Source: Glycomyces xiaoerkulensis (GTDB lineage: Bacteria; Actinomycetota; Actinomycetes; Mycobacteriales; Micromonosporaceae). Taken from it: 64,000 bases of DNA. The translations under genes were made by a program, and so were the position numbers. The notes under the pieces are model-generated. The model was not told where the DNA came from and ran no database searches. It saw nothing but the letters and a program-made list of their open reading frames with translations. Where the stretch lies: contig NZ_PGGV01000016.1 of assembly GCF_002798405.1 (NCBI RefSeq), positions 1-64,000 of the forward strand, given 5' to 3'. This document shows positions 8,274 through 17,733 of the stretch, one piece after another (the stretch's first letter is position 1; each line of letters starts with the position of its first letter).

Positions 8274-8780
8274 TCACCGCCGTTTGCCCTGCCACAGCAC
8301 GATATCGGTGCTCGCGCGCCGGAACGGGCCGGTCACCGCGCGCAGCTCGGCGAGCTGGGAGCGGGCCCGGCGGAGCTCGTCGATCACGGACGTCAGCTCC
8401 GCGCGCATCACCGTGACCTCGCGCTCGAGGTCCATGATGCGCTTGATGCCGGCGAGGTTGACGCCCTCGTCCTGGCTGAGGCGCTGGATCTCCCGCAACT
8501 GGGCGACGTCGCGGGCCGAGTAGCGGCGCCCGCCGCCGGGAGTGCGGGCCGGTTCGACCAGGCCGAGCCGGTCGTACTGGCGGAGCGTCTGGGGATGCAT
8601 GCCGGCCAGTTCCGCGGCGGCCGAGATCGCCAGGATCTTGGCGTCGAAGTCGACCTCGTCACCGGGGCGACCACGCTGGTGGTAGGTGACCTCGACCACG
8701 CTGCGGATGCGGTGTTCACGCCCGTCGGGCCTGCCGGCGGCCCGCCGGTCGCCGCTTCCGGCGTTCTCGGAGGCGGTCAC
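8274..8780 (-). CDS. hspR: HspR heat-shock repressor (MerR family)
   Basis: A 168-residue protein. After a nonconserved N-terminal extension of about 50 residues comes a MerR winged-helix domain with MHPQTLRQYDRLGLVEP and GGGRRYSARDVAQLREIQR, then SQDEGVNLAGIKRIM, all diagnostic of HspR. A coiled-coil dimer region follows. HspR binds HAIR elements with DnaK as co-repressor and is inactivated when DnaK is titrated by unfolded protein. It is the last gene of the dnaK-grpE-dnaJ-hspR unit, 76 bases after dnaJ, and two HAIR elements lie upstream of dnaK. The GTG start has GGGAG in front; a later start would remove only the unconserved N-terminal part. Confidence 0.95.
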   Translation of the reverse strand: MTASENAGSGDRRAAGRPDGREHRIRSVVEVTYHQRGRPGDEVDFDAKILAISAAAELAGMHPQTLRQYDRLGLVEPARTPGGGRRYSARDVAQLREIQRLSQDEGVNLAGIKRIMDLEREVTVMRAELTSVIDELRRARSQLAELRAVTGPFRRASTDIVLWQGKRR

Positions 8781-8856
8781 GGTTCACTCCCATCGAGTTC
8801 GAAGTTCCAGCGTCGCAATCCGCTGCGGCGGATGTCAACGCTCGATGACTGCAACG

Positions 8857-9978
8857 TCATTGGCCGGTCAGCTCTTCCAGGCGCGAACGGTCGGCCCCCG
8901 GGGCCAGCGCGGCATACTTCTCCAGCGCCTCCTTGGCTTCGCCCGGCAGGTCCTCGGGCACCTCGACGTCGACGGTGACCAGCAGGTCGCCCTTGCCGGG
9001 GACGCCGCGGCCCTTGACCCGCAGCACGCGGCCGGTGGGTGTGCCGGAGGGGACCTTCAGCGTGACCGGTCCGTCCAAGGTGGGCACCTTGACTTTGGCA
9101 CCGGTCGCGGCTTCGGGGAACGACACCGGCAGGCGCAGGGTCACGTGGTCGCCGTCGCGGGCGAACAGCGGGTGGCTGCGGACGTTGACGCGCACCAGCA
9201 GATCGCCGGCGGGCCCGCCGCGTTCGCCGGGCGCGCCCCGGCCGGGCAGGCGGATGGTCTGGCCGTCGCCGATGCCGGCCGGCACGCGGACGGTGATGAC
9301 CCGGTCCCGGGTCTGGGCGCCCGTGCCGCCGCAGTCGGGGCACGGGTCGGTGACGACGGTGCCGGTGCCCTCGCAGTCCGGGCACGGCTGGGCGAAGCTG
9401 AAGGCGCCCTGGTTCTCGGTGACCAGGCCGCTGCCGTTGCAGCGCATGCACCTGCTCGGGCTCGTGCCGGGCCTGGCGCCGTTGCCGTGGCAGGTGTCGC
9501 ACTCTCCCGGGGCGCGCATGCGCAGCTCGGTGGTGGTCCCCTTGACCGCGTCGGCGAAGCCGAGGGTCACGTGGGTGCGCAGGTCGTGGCCGCGCTCCGG
9601 CCCGCCGCGCCGCGAGCCGCTCCGGCCGAACAGGTCCCCGAACAGGTCCGAGAACCCCCCGCCGGCCGAGCCGCCGCCGAACAGGTCGTCGAAGTTGATC
9701 GTGGCCCCGCCGGGGCCGCCCATGCCGCCGAAGCCGCCCCGGCCGGACTTCATGAGCTGGATCTGGTCGTACTCGGCGCGGGCCTTGTCGTCGTGCAGCA
9801 CCGAGTAGGCCTCCGAGACGGCCTTGAAGCGGGTCTCGGCGTCGGCCGACGAGTTGTGGTCGGGGTGGAACTCCCGGGCGAGCTTGCGGTAGGCGCGCTC
9901 GATGTCCCGCTTGGAGGCGTCCTGCGGCACGCCCAGCTCGGCGTAGAAGTCCTTCTCCAGCCAGTCCTGCGATGCCAC
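8857..9978 (-). CDS. dnaJ: DnaJ co-chaperone
   Basis: A 373-residue type I Hsp40. The J domain (about 8-75) has the HPD triplet that activates DnaK ATPase. A Gly/Phe-rich region follows (GGMGGPGG, GGGSAGGGF), then a zinc-binding domain with four CxxCxGxG-type repeats (CDTCHGNG, CMRCNGSG, CPDCEGTG, CPDCGGTG), and then the C-terminal substrate-binding domains. It delivers unfolded proteins to DnaK. The GTG start follows a strong AAGGAGG. It lies 47 bases after grpE in the HspR-controlled operon. Confidence 0.97.
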   Translation of the reverse strand: MASQDWLEKDFYAELGVPQDASKRDIERAYRKLAREFHPDHNSSADAETRFKAVSEAYSVLHDDKARAEYDQIQLMKSGRGGFGGMGGPGGATINFDDLFGGGSAGGGFSDLFGDLFGRSGSRRGGPERGHDLRTHVTLGFADAVKGTTTELRMRAPGECDTCHGNGARPGTSPSRCMRCNGSGLVTENQGAFSFAQPCPDCEGTGTVVTDPCPDCGGTGAQTRDRVITVRVPAGIGDGQTIRLPGRGAPGERGGPAGDLLVRVNVRSHPLFARDGDHVTLRLPVSFPEAATGAKVKVPTLDGPVTLKVPSGTPTGRVLRVKGRGVPGKGDLLVTVDVEVPEDLPGEAKEALEKYAALAPGADRSRLEELTGQ

Positions 9979-10025
9979 CGGACGCCTCCTTCGAAACTCA
10001 GATCATCGGTCGTGCGCGAAGGTGC

Positions 10026-10888
10026 TCAGGAGCCCTTCCGGCCCCCATCGTCCTTTGCGGACTCATCGGGGCCGGAACCGGGCTCCTCGGCCCCCTGCTC
10101 GGGCTCCGAGGACGCCTGGGCGGACTCCTCGTCCTCCGCCGACCCTTCTTCGGCCGACTCGGCCGCCTCGTCGCCGTCGGCGGGCTCGACGGCCCCCTCC
10201 GGCTCGGGCTCGACCAGCGGCTCCTCGGACGCCTGCTCGGCCCCGGCCGGCTCGGCGTCCCCCTGGGACTGCGCCGCGGCCGGCTCCGGCTCCTCTTCGG
10301 CCGGCTCGGCCACCGCCACCAGCGCCGGACGCAGCAGCCGGTCGCCGAGCCGGTAGCCCTGGCGCATCACGTCGATGCAGGTGGGCCCGTCGACATCGCC
10401 CATCTGCATGTGGGCCACGGCCTCGTGGATCGTCGGGTCGAACGGGTCGCCCTTCTCCCCGAACCCCTCCAGGCCCTGCTTCGCGAGCGCCCCGGTGAGC
10501 TGCTCGGCGACCGAGCCGAACGGGCCGGTCAGGTCGCCGTGCTCCCGGGCGCGGTCGAGGTCGTCGAGGATCGGCAGCAGGCTCGCCAGCACCGCCGCCG
10601 AACCCGCCTCCCCGGCCCGCGCCTTGTCGCGCTCGACGCGCTTGCGGTAGTTCTGGAACTCCGCGTTGATCCGCTGGAGGTCCCTGGTGCGTTCCTCCAG
10701 CGTGGTCTGGAGGACCGAGACGGTGTCGTCGGCGGCCTGGCCGTCGTCGCCGGCCTCCCCGAGGATGTCCTCGACGGTGAGCTCGTCCTCGGCCTCGGCC
10801 GCGCCGTCGCCCTCGTGGCGCGCGGCGTCCGGGGACGGCTTCTCGGACTCGGCGGGCTCCTCGTTCTTCTTCTGCTTGTCCTCGTCGC

Positions 10889-10892
<4 letters not shown>
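10026..10892 (-). CDS. grpE: GrpE nucleotide exchange factor with long acidic tail
   Basis: A 288-residue protein. The GrpE core covers about residues 50-195: a long helix with [20 protein letters not shown], then [11 protein letters not shown], and a beta domain with [12 protein letters not shown] and [17 protein letters not shown]. The core releases ADP from DnaK. The protein is longer than the usual 170-230 residues because of a tail of about 90 residues made almost only of Ala, Glu, Pro, Gly, Ser and Asp. The GTG start overlaps the dnaK stop by four bases (GTGA), so translation is coupled to dnaK. Confidence 0.95.
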
Positions 10893-12739
<1,847 letters not shown>

Positions 12740-12809
12740 GTTGATCTCCCGGAATACGTGGAACAGATGTCTAGGTGTCTCAAGCGGCCGGGCGGGACCC
12801 GGAGCCAAG

Positions 12810-12828
12810 TTGAGTCAGCTAGGCTCAA
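12810..12828. promoter_or_regulatory. HAIR element 1 (HspR operator)
   Basis: TTGAGT-N7-GCTCAA fits the HAIR consensus CTTGAGT-N7-ACTCAAG with one mismatch in the second half-site. It begins at the downstream edge of the predicted -10 box of dnaK, where repressor binding would block transcription. Confidence 0.85.
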
Positions 12829-12856
12829 TATTCAACGTGGAGATTCGCACTGTCAA
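12828..12856 (-). promoter_or_regulatory. dnaK operon promoter
   Basis: On the minus strand TTGACA (12856-12851) and GAATAT (12833-12828) are separated by 17 bases. This is a near-consensus vegetative sigma factor promoter. Together with HAIR elements on both sides it forms the expected HspR-controlled promoter, with transcription starting about 85 bases before the dnaK ATG. Confidence 0.85.
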
Positions 12857-12891
12857 GGCGGGTCCGGCGATTGTGACGAGTCAGACAAAAA

Positions 12892-12910
12892 TTGAGTCCA
12901 CCCGACTCAA
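12892..12910. promoter_or_regulatory. HAIR element 2 (HspR operator)
   Basis: TTGAGT-N7-ACTCAA is a perfect inverted repeat matching the HAIR core. It lies 36 bases upstream of the dnaK -35 box and only 6 bases from the stop codon of the upstream gene, so it is squeezed into the edge of the intergenic space. Confidence 0.9.
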
Positions 12911-12916
12911 CTTCCC

Positions 12917-13339
12917 CTAGCCGCCGCTCACCGCGGCCCGCTGGGCCGCCTCGCAGCACTGGGTGATGATGTCGTCGGCCAGCTCCCAGGCGTCGCACGG
13001 CCACGACTGCTTGCACGAGGCGCAGTCGACGCCGAGCAGTTGCTCGGGCCGGTGGTCCCGCCACATGCCGGCGGCGAGCTCCCAGCCGGTGATCTCGGCG
13101 ATGCCGGCCGGGGCCTCCAGCGGCGGCGGCTCCTCGATCGAGAAGTAGCCGCCCCCGGACTCCCGGTCCGCGCGGCGGGGCCGATCGGCGACCCCGCCCT
13201 CCCGGGCTTCGCGGCCGGCGGCGGTGTGGCGGGAGGTGCGGCGGGCGGGACCGGTGCGGTCCTGGCGGGGCAACCCGCGGCCGCCCCCGGCGGAGTCGGC
13301 GGCGAGCGACACCGACCTCACTGAATGCTGCATGCTCAC
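12917..13339 (-). CDS. Conserved hypothetical protein with C-terminal cysteine cluster
   Basis: A 140-residue protein of unknown function. The first 60 residues are Arg/Gly-rich and look disordered. The C-terminal half is compact and contains a Cys cluster (CASCKQSWPC, then CC about 25 residues later) that could bind a metal. The stretch ITGWELAAGMWRDHRPEQLL has the look of a conserved actinobacterial family. A GAGGAG box precedes a GTG, with an ATG six bases further on. It runs in the same direction as dnaK, but the HAIR-flanked promoter between them argues for separate control. Confidence 0.65.
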   Translation of the reverse strand: MSMQHSVRSVSLAADSAGGGRGLPRQDRTGPARRTSRHTAAGREAREGGVADRPRRADRESGGGYFSIEEPPPLEAPAGIAEITGWELAAGMWRDHRPEQLLGVDCASCKQSWPCDAWELADDIITQCCEAAQRAAVSGG

Positions 13340-13860
13340 GCTATCTCCTCATTCGCCGTCGCTTCCGTGCCCTTCGAGACCCCTTACACCCCGATTAACG
13401 GTCGAGCCGCCGCGGGGACACGGGTGCGAGCCGGATTCGACACTCTAGCGGCCTTCCGCCCCGCGAGGCGGCCCGTGTCGGCGAGTCGATTCCACATCAC
13501 AGCGGCCGCCCCCGACGCATCCGGCGCCGGATGCCCCGACCCCGGAATTCCAGATGTCCCAATGAATTCACCCACTCGCATCGCCGGTGCACCACCGGCC
13601 CCCGGGAATGAATATCGCCATTTGCGCAAGGCCCCCAAGCACGTTACGATGCACGTGCAGGATCTCATGCGGCATGCGACCATTCTCACCGCTTTGGAGA
13701 AGCGTTTGCAGCGAAGGGTAACGGAGACCGCACACCATGGCATAGATCACCTCTGACCTGCTGTTTCAGGCACGGAAAGGGTGCTAAATCTCGATTAACT
13801 TTGCGTTACGTTGTCTGTTTTGTCCGAATTTGATCCCGTCACGTATGGCATGATTGGTTC
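13340..13860. other. Intergenic region with lower GC, divergent promoters
   Basis: About 520 bases with no convincing gene. Opposed open frames at 13325-13756 (plus) and 13384-13743 (minus) have irregular composition and no ribosome binding sites. From about 13560 to 13860 the GC content falls noticeably. The last 60 bases (CGTTACG, TTGTC, and TATGGCATGAT) look like promoter material for the DUF1349 gene. The left end should hold the promoter of the minus-strand hypothetical gene. No known RNA fold was recognised. Confidence 0.5.
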
Positions 13861-14397
13861 ATGCAATCTCCTTCAGATGAAGTACAATGGACTGTTGATG
13901 GTGGATTGATCAGTCCCTATTTCGAAACCAAGAGCACGTTCCGCCGCCGCGCGGGCGCTGACGACCAGCGCGACCACGCCTACATCTACGGGCTCGAGAT
14001 CGAGGGGGACGGCGAAGTCGCCATGCGGTTCCGGCCCGAGTACCGGCACCAGCACGCCGAGGCCTCCCTGACCATCCGGGTCGACGAGAGCAACTGGGTC
14101 CAGACCGGCGCCGAATACCTCGGGGGCCAGCACCTCGTCAGCACCGTCACCACGCGGGACCACACCGACTGGTCGCTGTCCCCGGTCGAGACCGAGTCCG
14201 ACGAGATCTGGCTGCGGCTCATCCGCAGCGGCGGCACCGTCACCGTCGCCCACGCCGACGACGGGGTCGACTACACCACGATCGCCTCCACCTACCTGCC
14301 CGGCGGCGTGCCGGCCCTGGCCGGCATCGCCAGCTCCCGGCCGGTGAGCGAGAGCTTCTGGGACGCGGCGCAGGACCTCTACGTCGAGGTCGGCTGA
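13861..14397 (+). CDS. DUF1349 concanavalin-like domain protein
   Basis: A 178-residue protein matching the DUF1349 family, whose members have a lectin/glucanase-like jelly roll. Recognisable features are DESNWVQTGAEYLGG, the LSVVTTRDHTDWS-like segment (here STVTTRDHTDWS), WLRLIRSGGTVTVAHADDG and a C-terminal AGIASSRP. There is no signal peptide, so it is cytoplasmic and its ligand is unknown. It stands alone, with a strong terminator 126 bases downstream. CATGAT ends 6 bases before the ATG and could be a -10 box, which would make the transcript leaderless; no ribosome binding site is visible. Confidence 0.8.
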   Translation: MQSPSDEVQWTVDGGLISPYFETKSTFRRRAGADDQRDHAYIYGLEIEGDGEVAMRFRPEYRHQHAEASLTIRVDESNWVQTGAEYLGGQHLVSTVTTRDHTDWSLSPVETESDEIWLRLIRSGGTVTVAHADDGVDYTTIASTYLPGGVPALAGIASSRPVSESFWDAAQDLYVEVG

Positions 14398-14523
14398 CCC
14401 GTCCGAACGAATCGGCACTCAGGGCAACGGCGCTCTGAGCATAGAGGTCGGGCCCGGTAGACCCGCCCCCCGGTCCCCCGCCGGACCCGACCTGTGTGCT
14501 CAGCCAGACCGGCGCAGCGAAAA

Positions 14524-14559
14524 GGGCGCGCCTCCCGACTCGGTTCGGGAGGCGCGCCC
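14524..14559. terminator. Strong terminator after the DUF1349 gene
   Basis: A perfect 15-base stem (GGGCGCGCCTCCCGA with its complement) encloses a six-base loop, preceded by AAA and followed by GCCTTTCT. It fits an intrinsic terminator for plus-strand transcription and may work in both directions. Confidence 0.88.
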
Positions 14560-14572
14560 GCCTTTCTAACGG

Positions 14573-14601
14573 GGCCCGTCCGGCTCGAGACCGGACGGGC
14601 C
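14573..14601. terminator. Second terminator, facing the GH48 gene
   Basis: GGCCCGTCCGG and CCGGACGGGCC form a perfect 11-base stem with a seven-base loop, 12 bases beyond the GH48 stop codon. With the neighbouring hairpin it gives back-to-back terminators between convergent genes. Confidence 0.82.
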
Positions 14602-14612
14602 GCCACCACTCA

Positions 14613-17219
14613 TCACTCGAACAGCTTGGCGTAGGTGTGGAAGGCCGTCGCGGCCTCCACCTGGTGCCAGTACCGGTGGTAGTCGAACTCCGGCGGGTCA
14701 CCCTCGCAGCCGTTGTCGATGTAGGCCTGCACCTGGTCCCAGCCCTCGAACTCGGTCATGAACGACCGGATGCTGATGAAGGTGGAACCCGGCTCGATCA
14801 CGTCGCCGTTCGGCATGGTGCCCGACCAGCCGTCCGGGATGTAGACCTCGTCGCCGAAGCGGCAGTAGTCCGACCGCTCCTCGGTGCGGCTGATGCCGAT
14901 GCCGTCGTTGAACGACCACATGGCGTCCAGCAGGTCCGAGACGGTCTCCTGGAGCGCGGCGTCGTCGGTCGCGGCGGCGTAGTACGCCAGGACCTTCGCG
15001 AGCGCACCGGCGACACCCGGGTCGCCCGACTCGCTCACCACGTCGACCGACAGACCCGAGCCCGGCTCGCCCGACCACTCGAGGTCACCGGGGAGGCTGT
15101 AGTCGGTCGAGGTGATGGTGCTGTTGTCCAGCACCCAGCCGACCCAGTTGTCCAGCAGGTCCCCGGCGCGCTCGTCACCGGTGTGGTAGTAGTACGTGGC
15201 GACGTCGTCCATGCCCCAGGCCTGGAAGCCGAACCAGTTGTTCGACGGCGGGTCGTTCCAGACCGGCTGCCAGTCGTAGGCCATGCCGTCGAACTGGGCG
15301 CTCGAGGTCGGCTCGCCGTAGTTGCCCTGCCAGTTGTTGGTGGCACCGCCGGCGATCGCGCCCTCGGGCGACTGCAGCCACTCGAGGAAGTCGAACTGGG
15401 CGTCGAGGCTGGTCTGCCAGTCCCCGGCCGCCGTCGGCGAGTCGGGGGCCATGTCGTCGGACAGCGCGTACGCGGCCAGGACGTTCTGGTAGCCCTGGTG
15501 GATGCCCGAGCCGCCGATGCGGAACGACCAGTCACCGTTCAGGCCGGCGCCCCACGAGTAGTACCAGCTCAGCAGGTAGTGGAACGAGTTCTTCCCGGTG
15601 CCCGCGGCGCATTCGTTCGCGCCGACGCAGTCGCCGATCTCCTTGAAGTACTTGTCGGCGAAGGCGTAGCGCAGGTAGTCGCCCATCATCGAGGCCTTGT
15701 CGGTGGCCTCGGAGACGTCGCTCGACTGCCCCTGCTCGGCGGCCCACTGCTCGGCCAGCCACGCGACCTGGACGGCGCGCGCGTCGGCGTCGGGGGCGGC
15801 GGTGTACCGCTCCTGCTGGGCGTACTCGTCGTCGCCGACGAACAGGTCCAGGAAGCCGTTCTCACCGCCGAAGTCGAACGTCTCGCACGACGGGTGCGTC
15901 ACGGTCTCCCAGGTGGACTCCTGCAGGCCGCGCTGGAAGGTGTTGACGTAGGCCGGCTCGGTGGTCCCGTCGCCGCACTCGCCGAACCCGTAGCCGTTGT
16001 CGACGTCGAGGATCCAGTGCATGCCGTAGATCTGGTTGGTCCCGTAGGTCTGGGCCAGCTCGTCGGCGATCGGGTCCTCCCCGACCGGGACGTCGAAGTC
16101 CAACTGCGTCGGGTACTTCGACGGGTCGTCGGCCTCGGGGGCGTACGACGCCGGGTCCGACGGGTCGTAGTTGGTCGGGTTCATGTCCGGGATCATGTAC
16201 TGCTCGGTCGTCTCCCAGGACTGGTTGTACGGACCCCAGTCACCGGTGACGTCCCCGTAGGCGGCCTCGAGCCACATCAGGTAGCTCATCGCCTCGGAGG
16301 TGGTCTGGTGGCCGTAGTCCGGCGCCTCGACGATGAGCTTCTCGACCGAGTGGTACGGCACGCCCGATTCGTGGAGGTAGGGCGAGTCCGAACCGGTGAG
16401 CTGGCCGTACAGGTCGAGGAACCGCTGCTCGTTGTCGGAGACCTCGCCGGGGTCGAAGACCGAGACCGAGACCTCGATCGGGTCGAAGCCGTCGGCCTGG
16501 ACGGCGAAGGTCGCCGAGCCCTCGGCGCCCTCGGAGGCCGCGATGGTCACCGTCTGGGGGCTGTCCCAGTTGGACGAGTCGAAGCTCAGCGAGCCGCCGG
16601 CCGCGACCGAGAGGTCGGTCGAGCCGCCGGTGCGGGTGGTGGTGACGTCGACCGCGCCGTCCAGCTCCTCGCTGAAGCCGACGTCGAAGCCGGCCGAGGA
16701 GCCCGCCTCGACCGTCAGGTCGGTGGGGGAGACGTCCAGTTCCGGATCGGTCGGTTCGGGGTCGGTCGGATCGGGGTCGTCGACGCCCTCGCAGGCTTCG
16801 CCGTTGACGGCGAAGCCGGTGGGGGTGTCGGTGGAGCCGCTGCCGATGAATCCGAAGACCTCGCGGGTCTGGCCGGCGGCGATCGAGCCGTTCCAGCCGA
16901 CGTCGGAGCCGGTGAAGTGGTCACCGCTCGTGCTGTAGTCGACGTTCCACGCGGAGGAGACCCCGGTACCGCTGGGGAAGTCCCACTCGACGGTCCAGCC
17001 GTCGAGGCCGCCGCTGCCGGCGGTGATGTCGACGGCGGCCTGGAAGCCGCCGCCCCAGCTGTTGACCACGCGGTAGTCGACCTCGCAGTGGTCGCTGGCG
17101 AACGCCTGCGGGGCCGCGACGGCCCCCAGGGTGCCCACCAGGGCGACCGGCAGCCCGATCATGGCGCCCTTGCGCCATCGCCGACGCCGGGACGGCGGGG
17201 CCAGATTGTCGAGTTCCAT
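14613..17219 (-). CDS. Secreted GH48 cellobiohydrolase with N-terminal CBM2
   Basis: An 868-residue secreted cellulase. The signal peptide (about 1-42) has RRRRWRKG followed by a hydrophobic core and AFAS. A CBM2 module (about 43-140) has CEVDYRVVNSWGGGFQA, several surface Trp and a closing Cys. A DP/TDPE linker, a small Ig/Calx-beta-like domain (about 158-250) and the GH48 catalytic domain (about 255-868, starting at NEQRFLDLYGQL, with typical SYLMWLEAAYGDVTGDW and FGFQAWGMDDVATYY) follow. GH48 enzymes act processively from the reducing ends of cellulose. The ATG at 17219 has AGGAG and was preferred over an upstream in-frame start. Two CebR-type boxes lie in its promoter region, and it is divergent from the cellobiose importer genes. 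Confidence 0.96.
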   Translation of the reverse strand: MELDNLAPPSRRRRWRKGAMIGLPVALVGTLGAVAAPQAFASDHCEVDYRVVNSWGGGFQAAVDITAGSGGLDGWTVEWDFPSGTGVSSAWNVDYSTSGDHFTGSDVGWNGSIAAGQTREVFGFIGSGSTDTPTGFAVNGEACEGVDDPDPTDPEPTDPELDVSPTDLTVEAGSSAGFDVGFSEELDGAVDVTTTRTGGSTDLSVAAGGSLSFDSSNWDSPQTVTIAASEGAEGSATFAVQADGFDPIEVSVSVFDPGEVSDNEQRFLDLYGQLTGSDSPYLHESGVPYHSVEKLIVEAPDYGHQTTSEAMSYLMWLEAAYGDVTGDWGPYNQSWETTEQYMIPDMNPTNYDPSDPASYAPEADDPSKYPTQLDFDVPVGEDPIADELAQTYGTNQIYGMHWILDVDNGYGFGECGDGTTEPAYVNTFQRGLQESTWETVTHPSCETFDFGGENGFLDLFVGDDEYAQQERYTAAPDADARAVQVAWLAEQWAAEQGQSSDVSEATDKASMMGDYLRYAFADKYFKEIGDCVGANECAAGTGKNSFHYLLSWYYSWGAGLNGDWSFRIGGSGIHQGYQNVLAAYALSDDMAPDSPTAAGDWQTSLDAQFDFLEWLQSPEGAIAGGATNNWQGNYGEPTSSAQFDGMAYDWQPVWNDPPSNNWFGFQAWGMDDVATYYYHTGDERAGDLLDNWVGWVLDNSTITSTDYSLPGDLEWSGEPGSGLSVDVVSESGDPGVAGALAKVLAYYAAATDDAALQETVSDLLDAMWSFNDGIGISRTEERSDYCRFGDEVYIPDGWSGTMPNGDVIEPGSTFISIRSFMTEFEGWDQVQAYIDNGCEGDPPEFDYHRYWHQVEAATAFHTYAKLFE

Positions 17220-17262
17220 TGTGCTTACTCCTGAGAGCTGGTCGGAAATGTCCGGTTTTGAT

Positions 17263-17276
17263 GGGAGCGCTTGAAG
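17263..17276. promoter_or_regulatory. CebR-type box, GH48 proximal
   Basis: TGGGAGCGCTTGAA shares 11 of 14 bases with the CebR palindrome TGGGAGCGCTCCCA. It lies 44 bases upstream of the GH48 start codon, downstream of the predicted transcription start. Confidence 0.7.
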
Positions 17277-17325
17277 CTTGCCATCGGCCCCATATGACGC
17301 GGGTGGAACGAATCGGACCCAGACA

Positions 17326-17339
17326 AGGAAGCGCTCCCA
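17326..17339. promoter_or_regulatory. CebR-type box at the GH48 transcription start
   Basis: AGGAAGCGCTCCCA matches 12 of 14 bases of the CebR operator. On the minus strand it begins 5 bases after the -10 box of the GH48 promoter, so it would cover the start of transcription. Confidence 0.8.
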
Positions 17340-17343
17340 AGTC

Positions 17344-17373
17344 ATCCTCGCAAGCCTCGAGCCAACATGTCAA
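17344..17373 (-). promoter_or_regulatory. GH48 promoter
   Basis: On the minus strand TTGACA (17373-17368) and GAGGAT (17349-17344) are 18 bases apart. The -35 box is consensus and the -10 box weak, as expected for a regulated promoter. The CebR-type box follows directly. Confidence 0.65.
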
Positions 17374-17577
17374 TACATCGACATCCCTAAATTTGGCTCA
17401 CTCGCGTTGACCTATATCGAGCATTGCAGCCGATTTGCCTGGTAGATAAGCCGCAAACCAGGCATCATAACAATGTATCTAAGCCTGTCTATATAATATA
17501 GGGGCCTAATGAAGTAACAAGTAGGTAACGCCTCCCACACCCGGGCTTGCGTCGTGCATCACGCTCCCGTAAGCTCC

Positions 17578-17591
17578 TGGTATCGCTCCCA
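17578..17591. promoter_or_regulatory. CebR-type box upstream of cebE
   Basis: TGGTATCGCTCCCA matches 12 of 14 bases of the CebR operator. It lies 142 bases upstream of the binding-protein ATG. A TATAAT hexamer at 17492-17497 on the plus strand is a candidate -10 box upstream of this site. Confidence 0.75.
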
Positions 17592-17733
17592 AGGCGATGG
17601 CAACAATCAATATCCGGCCGGGCTTCGGCCCGACCCCTCGGCCCCCAGTGGCCGACCCCGTTCAATCGACGGCTACAACCCAACCCCTCCTACAACGCGG
17701 CACCCCTCAGGTGCCTGGAAGGAAACCACGAAG

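Noticed and set aside
13325-13756. Opposed frames in the gap before the DUF1349 gene
   Set aside because: Neither frame has a sensible composition or a start signal, and the local GC is lower than in real genes here.
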